DNA of 41,262 bases from Micromonospora solifontis (GTDB lineage Bacteria > Actinomycetota > Actinomycetes > Mycobacteriales > Micromonosporaceae): the NCBI RefSeq assembly GCF_003725545.1, contig NZ_RJLN01000048.1, positions 1-41,262 on the forward strand, given 5' to 3'. Each line of letters opens with the position of its first letter. Within the stretch, counting starts at the first letter, position 1. Below the pieces are notes generated by a model. It was given only the letters and a program-made list of their open reading frames with translations, was not told the origin of the DNA and searched no databases. Positions 8,501 through 16,474 of this stretch are shown here, piece by piece. A program made the position numbers and the translations under genes.

Positions 8501-11317
8501 GGTGCTCAGCCGGCCGCCGACGCCGGGCGCCGATTCCTCACCGTCGCCGTCGCCGTTCGCGTCGGGCGCGGCCAGTCGGCCGGCGACCGCCGGGTCCAGC
8601 CGGTCGCGGTCGACCGGGCCGGCGGCGGTGTACGCCGCTCCGGCGCCATCTCGCCGGGCCAGGTACCCGACGCCACCGAAGACCCGCCCCAGCGCGTCCG
8701 CGACCAGGGCCAGCACCTCGGCCTCGTCGCCGGCGGTGGCGAGCCGGTCGGCCAGCGCGGCGGCGTCCCGGTGCCGCTGCGCGACGGCGCGCTCGGCGGT
8801 CACGTCGCGCACGGTGCCGACCAGCATGGTGCGGTCGTGGTCCGGGTCGGGCACCTCGATCGCCGAGACCGACACCCAGATCATCCGTCCGTCGGGCCGC
8901 TGGAACGGCACCTCGTACGCCCCGGTGTGCTCGTCGAGCAGGTGCACCAGCGCCCGGTCGAGCAGCGCCCGCTCCTGCGGGTACGCCGTCCGGTCCGGCC
9001 ACCACGGGTACGGCGGCGGGTACGGCAGACCGGCCGCGCCGTACCCGGTCAGCCGCTCGAAGGTCTCGTCCACCTGGACGATGACGCCGTTCTCGTCGGC
9101 GATCCAGACCCCGTCGGTGAGCGACTCGATCACCTGGTTGGCCCACTCGCCCCGGCGCAGCCGGGCCCGCGCCCGGTCCAGGTTGGCCTGGATGCGGGCC
9201 CGCAGCTCGCTCGCCGAGAACGGTTTGACCAGGTAGTCGTCCGCGCCGGCGGCCAGCCCCTCGACCGCCGCCTCCGGTCCGGCCCGGGCGGAGAGCAGCA
9301 CCACCGGCAGGTGGGCGGTGGCCGGATCGGCGCGTACCGCGGCGAGCAGGCCGAAGCCGTCCAGGACGGGCATCATCACGTCGGCCAGCACCAGGTCCGG
9401 CGGGTCGGCGCGGAGGTCCGCCAGCGCCGCCCGCCCGTCGGCCGCGGCGCGTACCCGGAACTGCGGGGCGAGCAGGTCGGTGACGTAGGCGCGCAGGTCG
9501 GCGTTGTCGTCGACCAACAGGATGCGGGGCCGGCCGGCCGGCCCCACCTCACCGGCCTCGGCCGCCGGGACGACCAGCTCGGCCGCCAGCGCGCCCGCCG
9601 CCGCCGAGGGTCCGGCCGACCGGTCCGCGTGCTCCATCCCCTCCAGCGACCCGTACGGCAGCCGGACGGTGAAGGTGGCGCCCGCGCCGGCCTCGCTCTC
9701 CGCCTCGACCGTTCCGCCGTGCAGGGTGACCAGCTCCCGGACCAGCGCCAGCCCGATGCCGGTGCCCTCGGCGGACCGGCCGGTCGGCCCGGTCACCCGG
9801 TGGAACCGCTGGAAGAGCCGGGGCAGCTGGTCGGCGGGGATGCCCACGCCGGTGTCCGAGACGGTGAGCCGGATCCACCCGTCGTCGTCGGCGACCCGGA
9901 GCCGGACCGACCCGCGCAGGGTCGCCTTGACGGCGTTGGTGAGCAGGTTGAGGACGATCTGCTCCCACATGCCCCGGTCCAGGTACGCCGGGCGCGGCAG
10001 CCGGGGGCAGTCCACCTCGAAGGCGAGCCCGGCCCGCTCCACGGCCGGCGCGAACGCGGCGGCCAGCTCCCGGGTGAACCGACCCACCTCCAACGCCACC
10101 GGTTCCGGGGTCAGCCGGCCGGCCTCCAGCCGGCTGAAGTCCAGGACGCCGTCCACCAGCCGGTGCAGCCGGGCGGCGTTGCGGTCGACCAGTTCCAGCC
10201 GCCGGCGGAGCTCCGGCGGCAGCGGCTGGGCCGGGTCGGTGAGGGCGTCGCGGACCGGCCCGGCGATCAGCGTCAACGGCGTGCGCAGCTCGTGGCTGAC
10301 GTTGGCGAAGAAGGCCGACTTCGCCGCGTCCAGCTCCGCGAGGGCCTCCGCCCGCCGGTGCTCCGCCTGGTACGCCCGCGCCCCGGCCAACGCGGTGCCG
10401 AGGTGGCCGGCGAGCAGCTCCATGAAGGAGAGGTAGTCGGCGTTCACCGGACGGCGCGGGTTGAACCCGGCGACCAGCACGACCGTCGGGGCGTCCCCGC
10501 CCGGTTCCGGCACCGGGAGCACGGCCACCCGGGTGACTCCCGGCCGGTCCGGGTCGTCGGCCGGGTCGAGGGGGAGCACCCGCAACTGCCCGTCCGCCAG
10601 CACCTCGGTCAGCGGCCAGGATTCCGCCGCCCCCGGTGGGGGCTCGGCGTCGTCACCGGCGACCAGCCGCAGGCCGTCCGGCCCGGCCTGGTAGAGCCGG
10701 ACGAACGGCACCGACGCGCTGCCGGCCAGGGCCTTGGCCGTCCGGCGGAGCACCTCGTCGGGCTCGGTCACGTCGACCAGCGCCGCGCCGAGGGTGGTGA
10801 GCAGCCGCAGCCGGCGGTCGCTGACCACCCGCTCGGTGGTCTCGGTGACCGCCGTGAAGACGCCGCCGGGCATGCCCGACTCGTCGATGATCGGGCTGTA
10901 GGAGAAGGTGAAGTAGCACTCCTCGACGTAGCCGAAGCGGTCGAGCAGCAGCAGCTGGTCCTGGTTCCAGGTGGCGCCCCGACCGGCCAGCACGCCGGTG
11001 AGCATGGGGCCGATGACGTCCCAGATCTCCGGCCACACCTCCGCGCCGGGCCGGCCCAGCGCGTCGCGTTTGGACGCCCCCAGGATCGGCACGTACGCGT
11101 CGTTGTGGAGCATCACCAGCCCGTCGCCCCACCACAACAGGATCGGGAACCGGGAGTGCAGGCAGATGGTCACCGCCGTGCGCAGGCTCTGCGGCCAGGA
11201 GTCGATCGGGCCGAGCGGGGTGGTGGACCAGTCGTGGGCCGCGATGGCCGCGCCCATCTCGCCGCCGGCGGCGAAGATGTGCTGCCAGCGGGAGCCGTCC
11301 GGCGGGGTGTCGCTCAC
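5537..11317 (-). CDS. Giant multi-PAS/GAF hybrid histidine kinase fused to a SpoIIE-type PP2C phosphatase
   Basis: The product has 1926 residues, from a GTG (complement 11315-11317) preceded by GGAGGT; an upstream ATG at 11350 has no ribosome site. Domains in order, approximate: PAS 40-165, GAF 175-315, HisKA with phospho-acceptor H342 in VSHELRTP, HATPase_c 440-555 (DTGVGIP, GTGIGLAL), receiver 598-715 with D646 in LADVMMP and the conserved Lys in YLVKPF, PAS 730-850, GAF-like 860-975, a coiled coil, three PAS at 1022-1140, 1150-1260 and 1270-1390, GAF 1395-1530 and 1540-1690, and a SpoIIE phosphatase 1705-1926 with metal-site motifs GGDWYD, VGDVVGH, YTDGL and TDDDRAL. No membrane helix is evident, so it is a soluble sensor. 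It probably senses several cytosolic cues and controls an anti-sigma pathway through the phosphatase. No partner anti-sigma gene is adjacent. Confidence 0.93.
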   Translation of the reverse strand: MSDTPPDGSRWQHIFAAGGEMGAAIAAHDWSTTPLGPIDSWPQSLRTAVTICLHSRFPILLWWGDGLVMLHNDAYVPILGASKRDALGRPGAEVWPEIWDVIGPMLTGVLAGRGATWNQDQLLLLDRFGYVEECYFTFSYSPIIDESGMPGGVFTAVTETTERVVSDRRLRLLTTLGAALVDVTEPDEVLRRTAKALAGSASVPFVRLYQAGPDGLRLVAGDDAEPPPGAAESWPLTEVLADGQLRVLPLDPADDPDRPGVTRVAVLPVPEPGGDAPTVVLVAGFNPRRPVNADYLSFMELLAGHLGTALAGARAYQAEHRRAEALAELDAAKSAFFANVSHELRTPLTLIAGPVRDALTDPAQPLPPELRRRLELVDRNAARLHRLVDGVLDFSRLEAGRLTPEPVALEVGRFTRELAAAFAPAVERAGLAFEVDCPRLPRPAYLDRGMWEQIVLNLLTNAVKATLRGSVRLRVADDDGWIRLTVSDTGVGIPADQLPRLFQRFHRVTGPTGRSAEGTGIGLALVRELVTLHGGTVEAESEAGAGATFTVRLPYGSLEGMEHADRSAGPSAAAGALAAELVVPAAEAGEVGPAGRPRILLVDDNADLRAYVTDLLAPQFRVRAAADGRAALADLRADPPDLVLADVMMPVLDGFGLLAAVRADPATAHLPVVLLSARAGPEAAVEGLAAGADDYLVKPFSASELRARIQANLDRARARLRRGEWANQVIESLTDGVWIADENGVIVQVDETFERLTGYGAAGLPYPPPYPWWPDRTAYPQERALLDRALVHLLDEHTGAYEVPFQRPDGRMIWVSVSAIEVPDPDHDRTMLVGTVRDVTAERAVAQRHRDAAALADRLATAGDEAEVLALVADALGRVFGGVGYLARRDGAGAAYTAAGPVDRDRLDPAVAGRLAAPDANGDGDGEESAPGVGGRLSTLTGEWKVWVAFPARRPVRAEERLLGGLLTAAGSQALRRLEAVRQQDAVTEGLRDAVREATERERAWQAEAAARAEQRRTDAISRALLDSAPVGFGLVDTELRYVQVNPALAAMNQVPAADHLGRRPTEVLPEHGARIERLMRRALAGGPVVGVDFSAGPPETARRLVASYFPIRISDTDELLGLGFSVVDVTERTRLLEALGAERARYERLAATDVLAVFGGEGERITEANEAFLALLGHTREDIAQGRLTWPAITPPGWEEADERALTELAETGRARAYAKEYRHADGHRVPVQIGVVALDQRPLRWLAYALDLSAERAAQAELRLFQALVERSGDFIAVAAPDGRAVYVNPAGRALVGLGDTDRVDGLALVDFAAPDVRERWRTELIPTALRAGHHRAESRLARLDTGEQLDVDHQTFTVTTGDGRDSTAFVATVARDVSDRQRALRQAEALGRLAGALSSARGRSAIVDVVTTVAPAVVDAAWLRMALARPGATRLDVAGGDIPPGQLPVDADEPLARAVRENTAFPLAGDAAGATGVCLPLRYGDGGALGALEVRWARPVTDDEALRNLLDAVAGLCSQALQRAELTGSAQAMAEFAARLSVTRSTSEAIDVILDAAPTALGAVLPGLAMRDEGRLVRLWYHEVPESLAATFTDLTLDDPRPVVRALHAGERVILRNRGDFAARFPGLPDPVGAHGVVTTVALPLFDAQRQPIAALGFGWYRERPLREGDLALLDTIADLCEQTLERVRLAAAEHNLVTRLAGRLRSSALTTPDGLEIATRYEPAMTGLHLGGDWYDLVRRDDDRLAVVVGDVVGHQVEAAADMAQLRTVLNTLIRLGVPLEELFLRLTGLLGVGFLGTCLIVVVEPANRVAHVLRAGHPHPVLLPAGQEPRAVSTPHALPLGMVDAPMGVTTVPFGPGDLLVAYTDGLVERRGQPYDEGVAALHRALVAVRDEPAEAIADALLRDLPATDDDRALVVLRHTG

Positions 11318-11547
11318 CCGGGACCTCCGCTCGGCGATTGGGGGGCGCATCGGGCAGTTTCCGAACGTACCAGCGAAGTCTGGATCGTGCGTTTCTTGAT
11401 CTCCCGGCCGGCCGGGCGGGCCGGAAGAACGACGCGGCCGGTCGGCAACCGGGCGGCGGTACGGGCAGTTGCGCCGAGCGACCCCGCCCGCGGGGCGCGC
11501 CGTGCGACGCTGAGCCGGAGGGCGGGACGGACGTCTGGAGGTGCGCC

Positions 11548-11913
11548 ATGGCCGCGACGCCGCGGGTCGACTTCGCGCTCGACACGTACGAGTGCATCGT
11601 GCTCTACCCGGGGCCGTCCGGGCGGGCCCTGCCCGAGGAGACGGTGCAGCGGCTTCAGGCCGAGCACCTGCAGCACATGCAGGCGCTGCACCGGCGGGGC
11701 ATCATCCTGATCGACGGCTCGGTGGACGGCCCGGCCCGCGAGCCGGACCCGCCGATCGGTTTCGGTCTGGCCCGTACCGGCTCGGTGGACGACGTGCGCA
11801 GCGTGATGGAGGCCGACCCGGCCGTGCAGGCCGGGCTCTACCGGGTGGACGTGCTGACCTTCCTCTGCCCGGCCGGTTCGCTGGAGTTCCCCCTGGCCAA
11901 GACGCAGAGCTGA
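11548..11913 (+). CDS. YciI-like (YCII-related) family protein
   Basis: The product has 121 residues, starting at ATG 11548 behind GGAGGT (11537-11542). The sequence has the ferredoxin-like alpha/beta plan of YCII domains: an N-terminal strand (YECIVLYPGP), a helix with RLQAEHLQHMQALHRRG, a strand-turn (IILIDGSVDGP), then a second strand-helix-strand unit. YCII proteins are small cytoplasmic dimers with a conserved His thought to be catalytic; H36, H39 and H44 are candidates here, but the reaction is unknown. The gene is divergent from the giant sensor gene, sharing a 230-bp intergenic region, and is followed closely by a hairpin. Confidence 0.75.
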   Translation: MAATPRVDFALDTYECIVLYPGPSGRALPEETVQRLQAEHLQHMQALHRRGIILIDGSVDGPAREPDPPIGFGLARTGSVDDVRSVMEADPAVQAGLYRVDVLTFLCPAGSLEFPLAKTQS

Positions 11914-11917
11914 GGAG

Positions 11918-11935
11918 CGGCCGGGCGACCGGCCG
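11918..11935 (+). terminator. Terminator-like hairpin after the YciI-like gene
   Basis: CGGCCGG (11918-11924) and CCGGCCG (11929-11935) form a 7-bp stem with a 4-nt loop, starting 4 nt after the stop codon. No T tract follows. Confidence 0.5.
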
Positions 11936-12226
11936 GAGCCGCGCCCCGCCGCCGGGCGTCCCGCCCGGGCCCGCGTGCGTCGGCCCCCTCGTCGATGCGG
12001 CGACGCCCGCGTGGCCGGCCTCCGCCCCGGGGTGCCCGGGAGCACCGCGTCGGCGGCTGCGGCCGGGCGGTACGATTTCCGCCGCGCGGTCGCCGATGCC
12101 CGCCGCTCACGACGTTCCGGTGCGGTGTTCCACCGCCCGCAGCGCGGATACCGCGCGTCGTCGGACAATGTTCCGCAGTCCGAAAGGGGTCGGTCGGCAG
12201 GTCGACCCGGAGGAGAGACTAGCCTG
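11936..12226 (+). promoter_or_regulatory. Promoter region of pyk
   Basis: No gene is credible here. A TACGAT at 12071-12076 is a possible -10 box with a leader of about 145 nt. A second one, TAGCCT (12220-12225), lies exactly 7 nt before the alternative GTG start at 12233, the spacing seen at leaderless starts elsewhere in this window. A ribosome binding site GGAGGAG sits at 12210-12216. Confidence 0.4.
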
Positions 12227-13671
<1,445 letters not shown>

Positions 13672-13675
<4 letters not shown>

Positions 13676-14559
13676 CCGGGCGCCCGGCGGCGGCGACCGG
13701 CCAGGCCGCGGTCGACCAGCTCCTGGAGGTGCTGGACCTCGACCACACCGGCGAGATGACCTTCCGGGGGATGAGCCCCCCGGTCGGTCCGCAGCGGGTG
13801 TACGGCGGCCAGGTCGCCGGCCAGGCCCTGGTCGCCGCCGGGCGCACCGTCGAACCGGAGCGCTTCGTGCACTCCCTGCACGGCTACTTCGTCCGGCCCG
13901 GCGACCCGGCCGAGCCGATCGAGTACCAGGTGGAGAACGTCCGCGACGGCCGTTCCTTCTCGGTGCGCCGCTCGGTCGCGCTCCAGCACGACAAGCCCAT
14001 CTTCTTCATGTCCGCCTCGTTCCAGCGGCAGGAGGAGGGGCTCGACCACCACGCGCCGGTTCCGCCCGACGTGCCCGGGCCGGACGAGGTGCCGACCATG
14101 ACCGACCGGCTCTCCCGCTACCCGGAGCGGCTCGGCATCTGGGGGCAGATCCCCCGCCCGATCGACGTCCGCTACGTCGGCGAGCCCGGCTGGGTACGCC
14201 CCGGCGACCGGCCCGCCGAGCCGCACCAGCGGGTCTGGATGCGGATCGACGGCAAGCTTCCGGACGACCCGCTGCTGCACGCCTGCGCCCTGACGTACGC
14301 CTCCGACCTGACCCTGCTCGACTCGGTCCTGTCGGTGCACGGCGAGGTGTGGGGCCCGGGCGGGGTGGTCGGCGCGAGCCTGGACCATGCGCTGTGGTTC
14401 CACCGCTCGTTCCGCGCCGACGAGTGGTTCCTCTACGACTGCTGGAGCCCGTCCGCCTCCGGCGCCCGGGGCCTGGCCACCGGCCGGATGTTCACCACCG
14501 ACGGCCGGCACATCGCCAGCGCGGTGCAGGAGGGGCTGCTGCGCCGGGTGGGCGCCTGA
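13672..14559 (+). CDS. tesB: Acyl-CoA thioesterase II (TesB family)
   Basis: The product has 295 residues and hydrolyses acyl-CoA to free fatty acid and CoA in the cytoplasm. It is a double hot-dog protein: the first repeat holds RVYGGQVAGQALVAA and SLHGYFVRPGD, with RSFSVRRSVALQ and FFMSASFQ; the second holds LTYASDLTLLDS and LDHALWFHRSF, with the conserved Asp-Thr/Ser-Gln-type active-site region, ending SAVQEGLLRR. The frame is open far upstream through pyk, but the GTG at 13672 forms a GTGA overlap with the pyk stop and gives the normal family length, so I choose it. Coupling to pyk suggests a link between pyruvate/acetyl-CoA flux and CoA recycling, which is inference. Confidence 0.93.
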
Positions 14560-14561
14560 GG

Positions 14562-14578
14562 CGGTCACGCCGTGACCG
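14562..14578 (+). terminator. Terminator-like hairpin after pyk-tesB
   Basis: CGGTCAC (14562-14568) and GTGACCG (14572-14578) form a perfect 7-bp stem with a 3-nt loop immediately after the tesB stop. Confidence 0.55.
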
Positions 14579-14619
14579 ATCGGCCGAGGGGCGAGGAACC
14601 GGGCGGCCGAGCCGCCGAC

Positions 14620-14632
14620 TAACCTTGCCGGC
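14620..14632 (+). promoter_or_regulatory. Leaderless-type -10 box of the Rrf2 gene
   Basis: TAACCT (14620-14625) is followed by exactly 7 nt and then the ATG at 14633, and no ribosome binding site is present. Transcription would begin at or next to the start codon. Confidence 0.55.
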
Positions 14633-15103
14633 ATGCGTCTCTCCGCCCGGGTCGACTACGCCCTCCGCGCGTCCGCCGAGCTGGCCTCGGTGGCCGAGGG
14701 CGCGGCGGCCGGACGGACCCGTCCGGTGACCGCCGAACAGATCGCCCGCAGCCAGGAGATCCCGCCGAAGTTCCTGGAGAGCATCCTGCTCCAGCTGCGC
14801 CGGGGCGGCATCGTGCACGCCCAGCGCGGTCCCGAGGGCGGCTACTGGCTGGCCCGTCCCGCGTCGGAGATCTCCCTGGCCGAGGTGATCCGGGTGATCG
14901 ACGGTCCGCTCGCGCACATCCGGGGCCAGCGCCCCGAGCAGCTCGGCTACCAGGGCGCCGCCCGCGCCCTGCAGGACGTGTGGATCGCCCTGCGGGCCAG
15001 CGAGCGGGAGATCCTGGAGCTGGTCACCCTCGCCGACGTGGCCGGCGGGACGCTGCCGGCCCGGGTGAACGAGTTGGCCGCCGACCCGGCCGCCTGGAGC
15101 TGA
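14633..15103 (+). CDS. Rrf2-family transcriptional regulator without Fe-S cysteines
   Basis: The product has 156 residues. The N-terminal winged helix (about 1-82) shows the family pattern: RLSARVDYALRA, EQIARSQEIPPKFLESIL for the recognition helix region, and a wing with AQRGPEGGYWLAR. The dimerisation helix (SEISLAEVIRVIDG) and a C-terminal helix follow. IscR and NsrR hold an Fe-S cluster with three Cys in the second half; this protein has no Cys at all, so it is of the CymR-like, cluster-free kind. CymR-type regulators control sulfur metabolism, and the next gene encodes a TauE/SafE-type permease, so regulation of that permease is a reasonable inference. The start fits leaderless transcription. 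Confidence 0.9.
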   Translation: MRLSARVDYALRASAELASVAEGAAAGRTRPVTAEQIARSQEIPPKFLESILLQLRRGGIVHAQRGPEGGYWLARPASEISLAEVIRVIDGPLAHIRGQRPEQLGYQGAARALQDVWIALRASEREILELVTLADVAGGTLPARVNELAADPAAWS

Positions 15104-15145
15104 CCTTCCCGCGAACGCCTCCCGTCCCACCAGTCGGATGGTGGA

Positions 15146-15174
15146 TTGACCGGGGCGTCGGCGTGCCGCATTGT
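15146..15174 (+). promoter_or_regulatory. Candidate promoter of the TauE/SafE-type permease gene
   Basis: TTGACC (15146-15151) and CATTGT (15169-15174) are 17 bp apart, with a predicted leader of about 30-37 nt. The palindrome GTCGAC (15173-15178) overlaps the -10 box and could be part of an Rrf2 site, but I cannot assign it. Confidence 0.5.
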
Positions 15175-15210
15175 CGACCAAGCCGATAGGAGATGCCGAA
15201 AAGACAGGGG

Positions 15211-16191
15211 ATGCCCGTGCGCAAGCTGCTGATCCTCGCTCTGGTCGGGCTCGCCGCACAGCTGGTCGACGGCGCGCTGGGCATGGCGTACGGCCTCACC
15301 TCCTCGACGCTGCTGCTCTTCGCCGGGGTGGCGCCGGCCGCCGCGTCCGCCTCGGTGCACCTGGCCGAGATCGGCACCACCCTGGCGGCCGGGGTCGCCC
15401 ACTGGCGGTTCGGCAACGTCGACTGGCGGGTGGTCACCCGCATCGCGCTGCCCGGCGCGGTCGGCGCGTTCGCCGGCGCCACCTTCCTCAGCGCCATCTC
15501 CACCAGGGCCGCCGCGCCCTGGATGGCCGCCGTCCTGTTCACCCTGGGCACGTACCTGCTGGTGCGCTTCTCCCGGCCGCTGCGCGCGAACCGGGCGGCC
15601 GGCCGGCTGCGGGGCCGCTTCCTCGCCCCGCTCGGGCTCGTCGCCGGGTTCGTCGACGCCACCGGCGGCGGGGGTTGGGGCCCGGTGGCCACCCCGGCGC
15701 TGCTGGTCTCCGGCCGGCTGGAGCCCCGCAAGGTGATCGGCTCGGTCGACACCGCCGAGTTCGTCGTCGCGGGCGCCGCCAGCGCCGGGTTCCTCGTCGG
15801 CCTCGGCGCCGAGGGCTTCCTGCTTCCCACCGTGGCGGCGCTGCTGGTCGGCGGGCTGATCGCCGCGCCGGTCGCCGCCTGGCTGGTCCGGATCGTCCCG
15901 GCCCAACTGCTCGGCGCCACCATCGGCGGCGTGATCGTGCTGACCAACGCCCGCACCCTGCTGCGCGCCGGCGAGCTGGATGGTCCGCTCCCGGCGGTCG
16001 CCTACGCCCTGCTCGGCGCCGGCTGGCTCGTCGCGCTGGTGCTGGCCGGTCGGGCCCTGCGCCGGACCCGCCGGGCCCGCGCCGTGGCCGCGGCCGCCGT
16101 CACCGCCCGGTCCACCACCCCGACCGCCGCTCCCGCCCCGGTCACCCCCACCGCGGAGGCCCGCCGACTCGCCACCGCCGTCGAGGGCTGA
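15211..16191 (+). CDS. TSUP (TauE/SafE) family permease
   Basis: The product has about 326 residues with roughly eight membrane helices in two related halves. The opening LVDGALGMAYGL and the second-half FVDATGGGGWGPV are the repeated glycine-rich motifs of the TSUP family, which carries sulfite, sulfonates or other organosulfur and organic anions across the cytoplasmic membrane. A cytoplasmic tail (about 290-326) is rich in Ala, Pro and Thr. Three starts are possible: ATG 15193 touches its AGGAG, ATG 15211 and GTG 15217 follow AGGGG, with GTG 15217 best spaced; I give 15211 as a compromise. The Rrf2 regulator upstream is its likely controller. Sulfite export is the usual label but is not proven by sequence. 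Confidence 0.88.
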   Translation: MPVRKLLILALVGLAAQLVDGALGMAYGLTSSTLLLFAGVAPAAASASVHLAEIGTTLAAGVAHWRFGNVDWRVVTRIALPGAVGAFAGATFLSAISTRAAAPWMAAVLFTLGTYLLVRFSRPLRANRAAGRLRGRFLAPLGLVAGFVDATGGGGWGPVATPALLVSGRLEPRKVIGSVDTAEFVVAGAASAGFLVGLGAEGFLLPTVAALLVGGLIAAPVAAWLVRIVPAQLLGATIGGVIVLTNARTLLRAGELDGPLPAVAYALLGAGWLVALVLAGRALRRTRRARAVAAAAVTARSTTPTAAPAPVTPTAEARRLATAVEG

Positions 16192-16212
16192 CCCCTACCC
16201 CCCCGGCCCCGT

Positions 16213-16278
16213 GATCTTGCACTTCGGGCCCGTGTGCTGAGGCTTTCGCCCCTTCTGTCCGGGCAGCAGGTGAAGATC
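16213..16278. repeat. Imperfect palindromic intergenic element bounded by GATCTT / AAGATC
   Basis: GATCTTGCACTT opens the element (16213-16224) and AGGTGAAGATC closes it (16268-16278), giving an imperfect inverted repeat of about 18 bp each side including GGCCC/GGGC blocks. From memory, actinobacterial genomes of this group carry repeats with GATCTTGCACTT ends, so this may be a dispersed palindrome or small mobile element. It could also serve as a terminator after the permease gene. Confidence 0.5.
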
Positions 16279-16322
16279 GCGGGAGAGGTCGGCGTCACGG
16301 CGAGCAGGTTCGGCGGGACTGG

Positions 16323-16352
16323 TTGTGCGGCGGGAAAGCGTTGTCCTACCCT
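16323..16352 (+). promoter_or_regulatory. Promoter with LacI-type operator in the spacer, upstream of the PL11 lyase
   Basis: TTGTGC (16323-16328) and TACCCT (16347-16352) are 18 bp apart. Between them GGAAAGC-GTTGTCC (16333-16346) is a CpG-centred palindrome, 5 of 7 positions symmetric, like the GGAAAGCGCTTTCC operators of LacI-family regulators. A repressor there would block polymerase directly. The predicted leader is about 115 nt. Confidence 0.55.
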
Positions 16353-16474
16353 GACGGGGCGCGGAGCCAGCCACCGACGTCGATTTTGTCACGTCAGCGC
16401 GGCGTACCCCTTTCCGCCGGCCCGGGCAGGCCGGCGCGGCCGTCGCGTGCCTGACCTCCGCGAAAGGCATCCTC

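Noticed and set aside
5384..11710. Two long plus-strand open frames opposite the giant sensor gene
   Set aside because: They are antisense shadows rich in Arg, Gly, Pro and His with no recognisable domain, while the minus strand encodes a complete chain of known domains.
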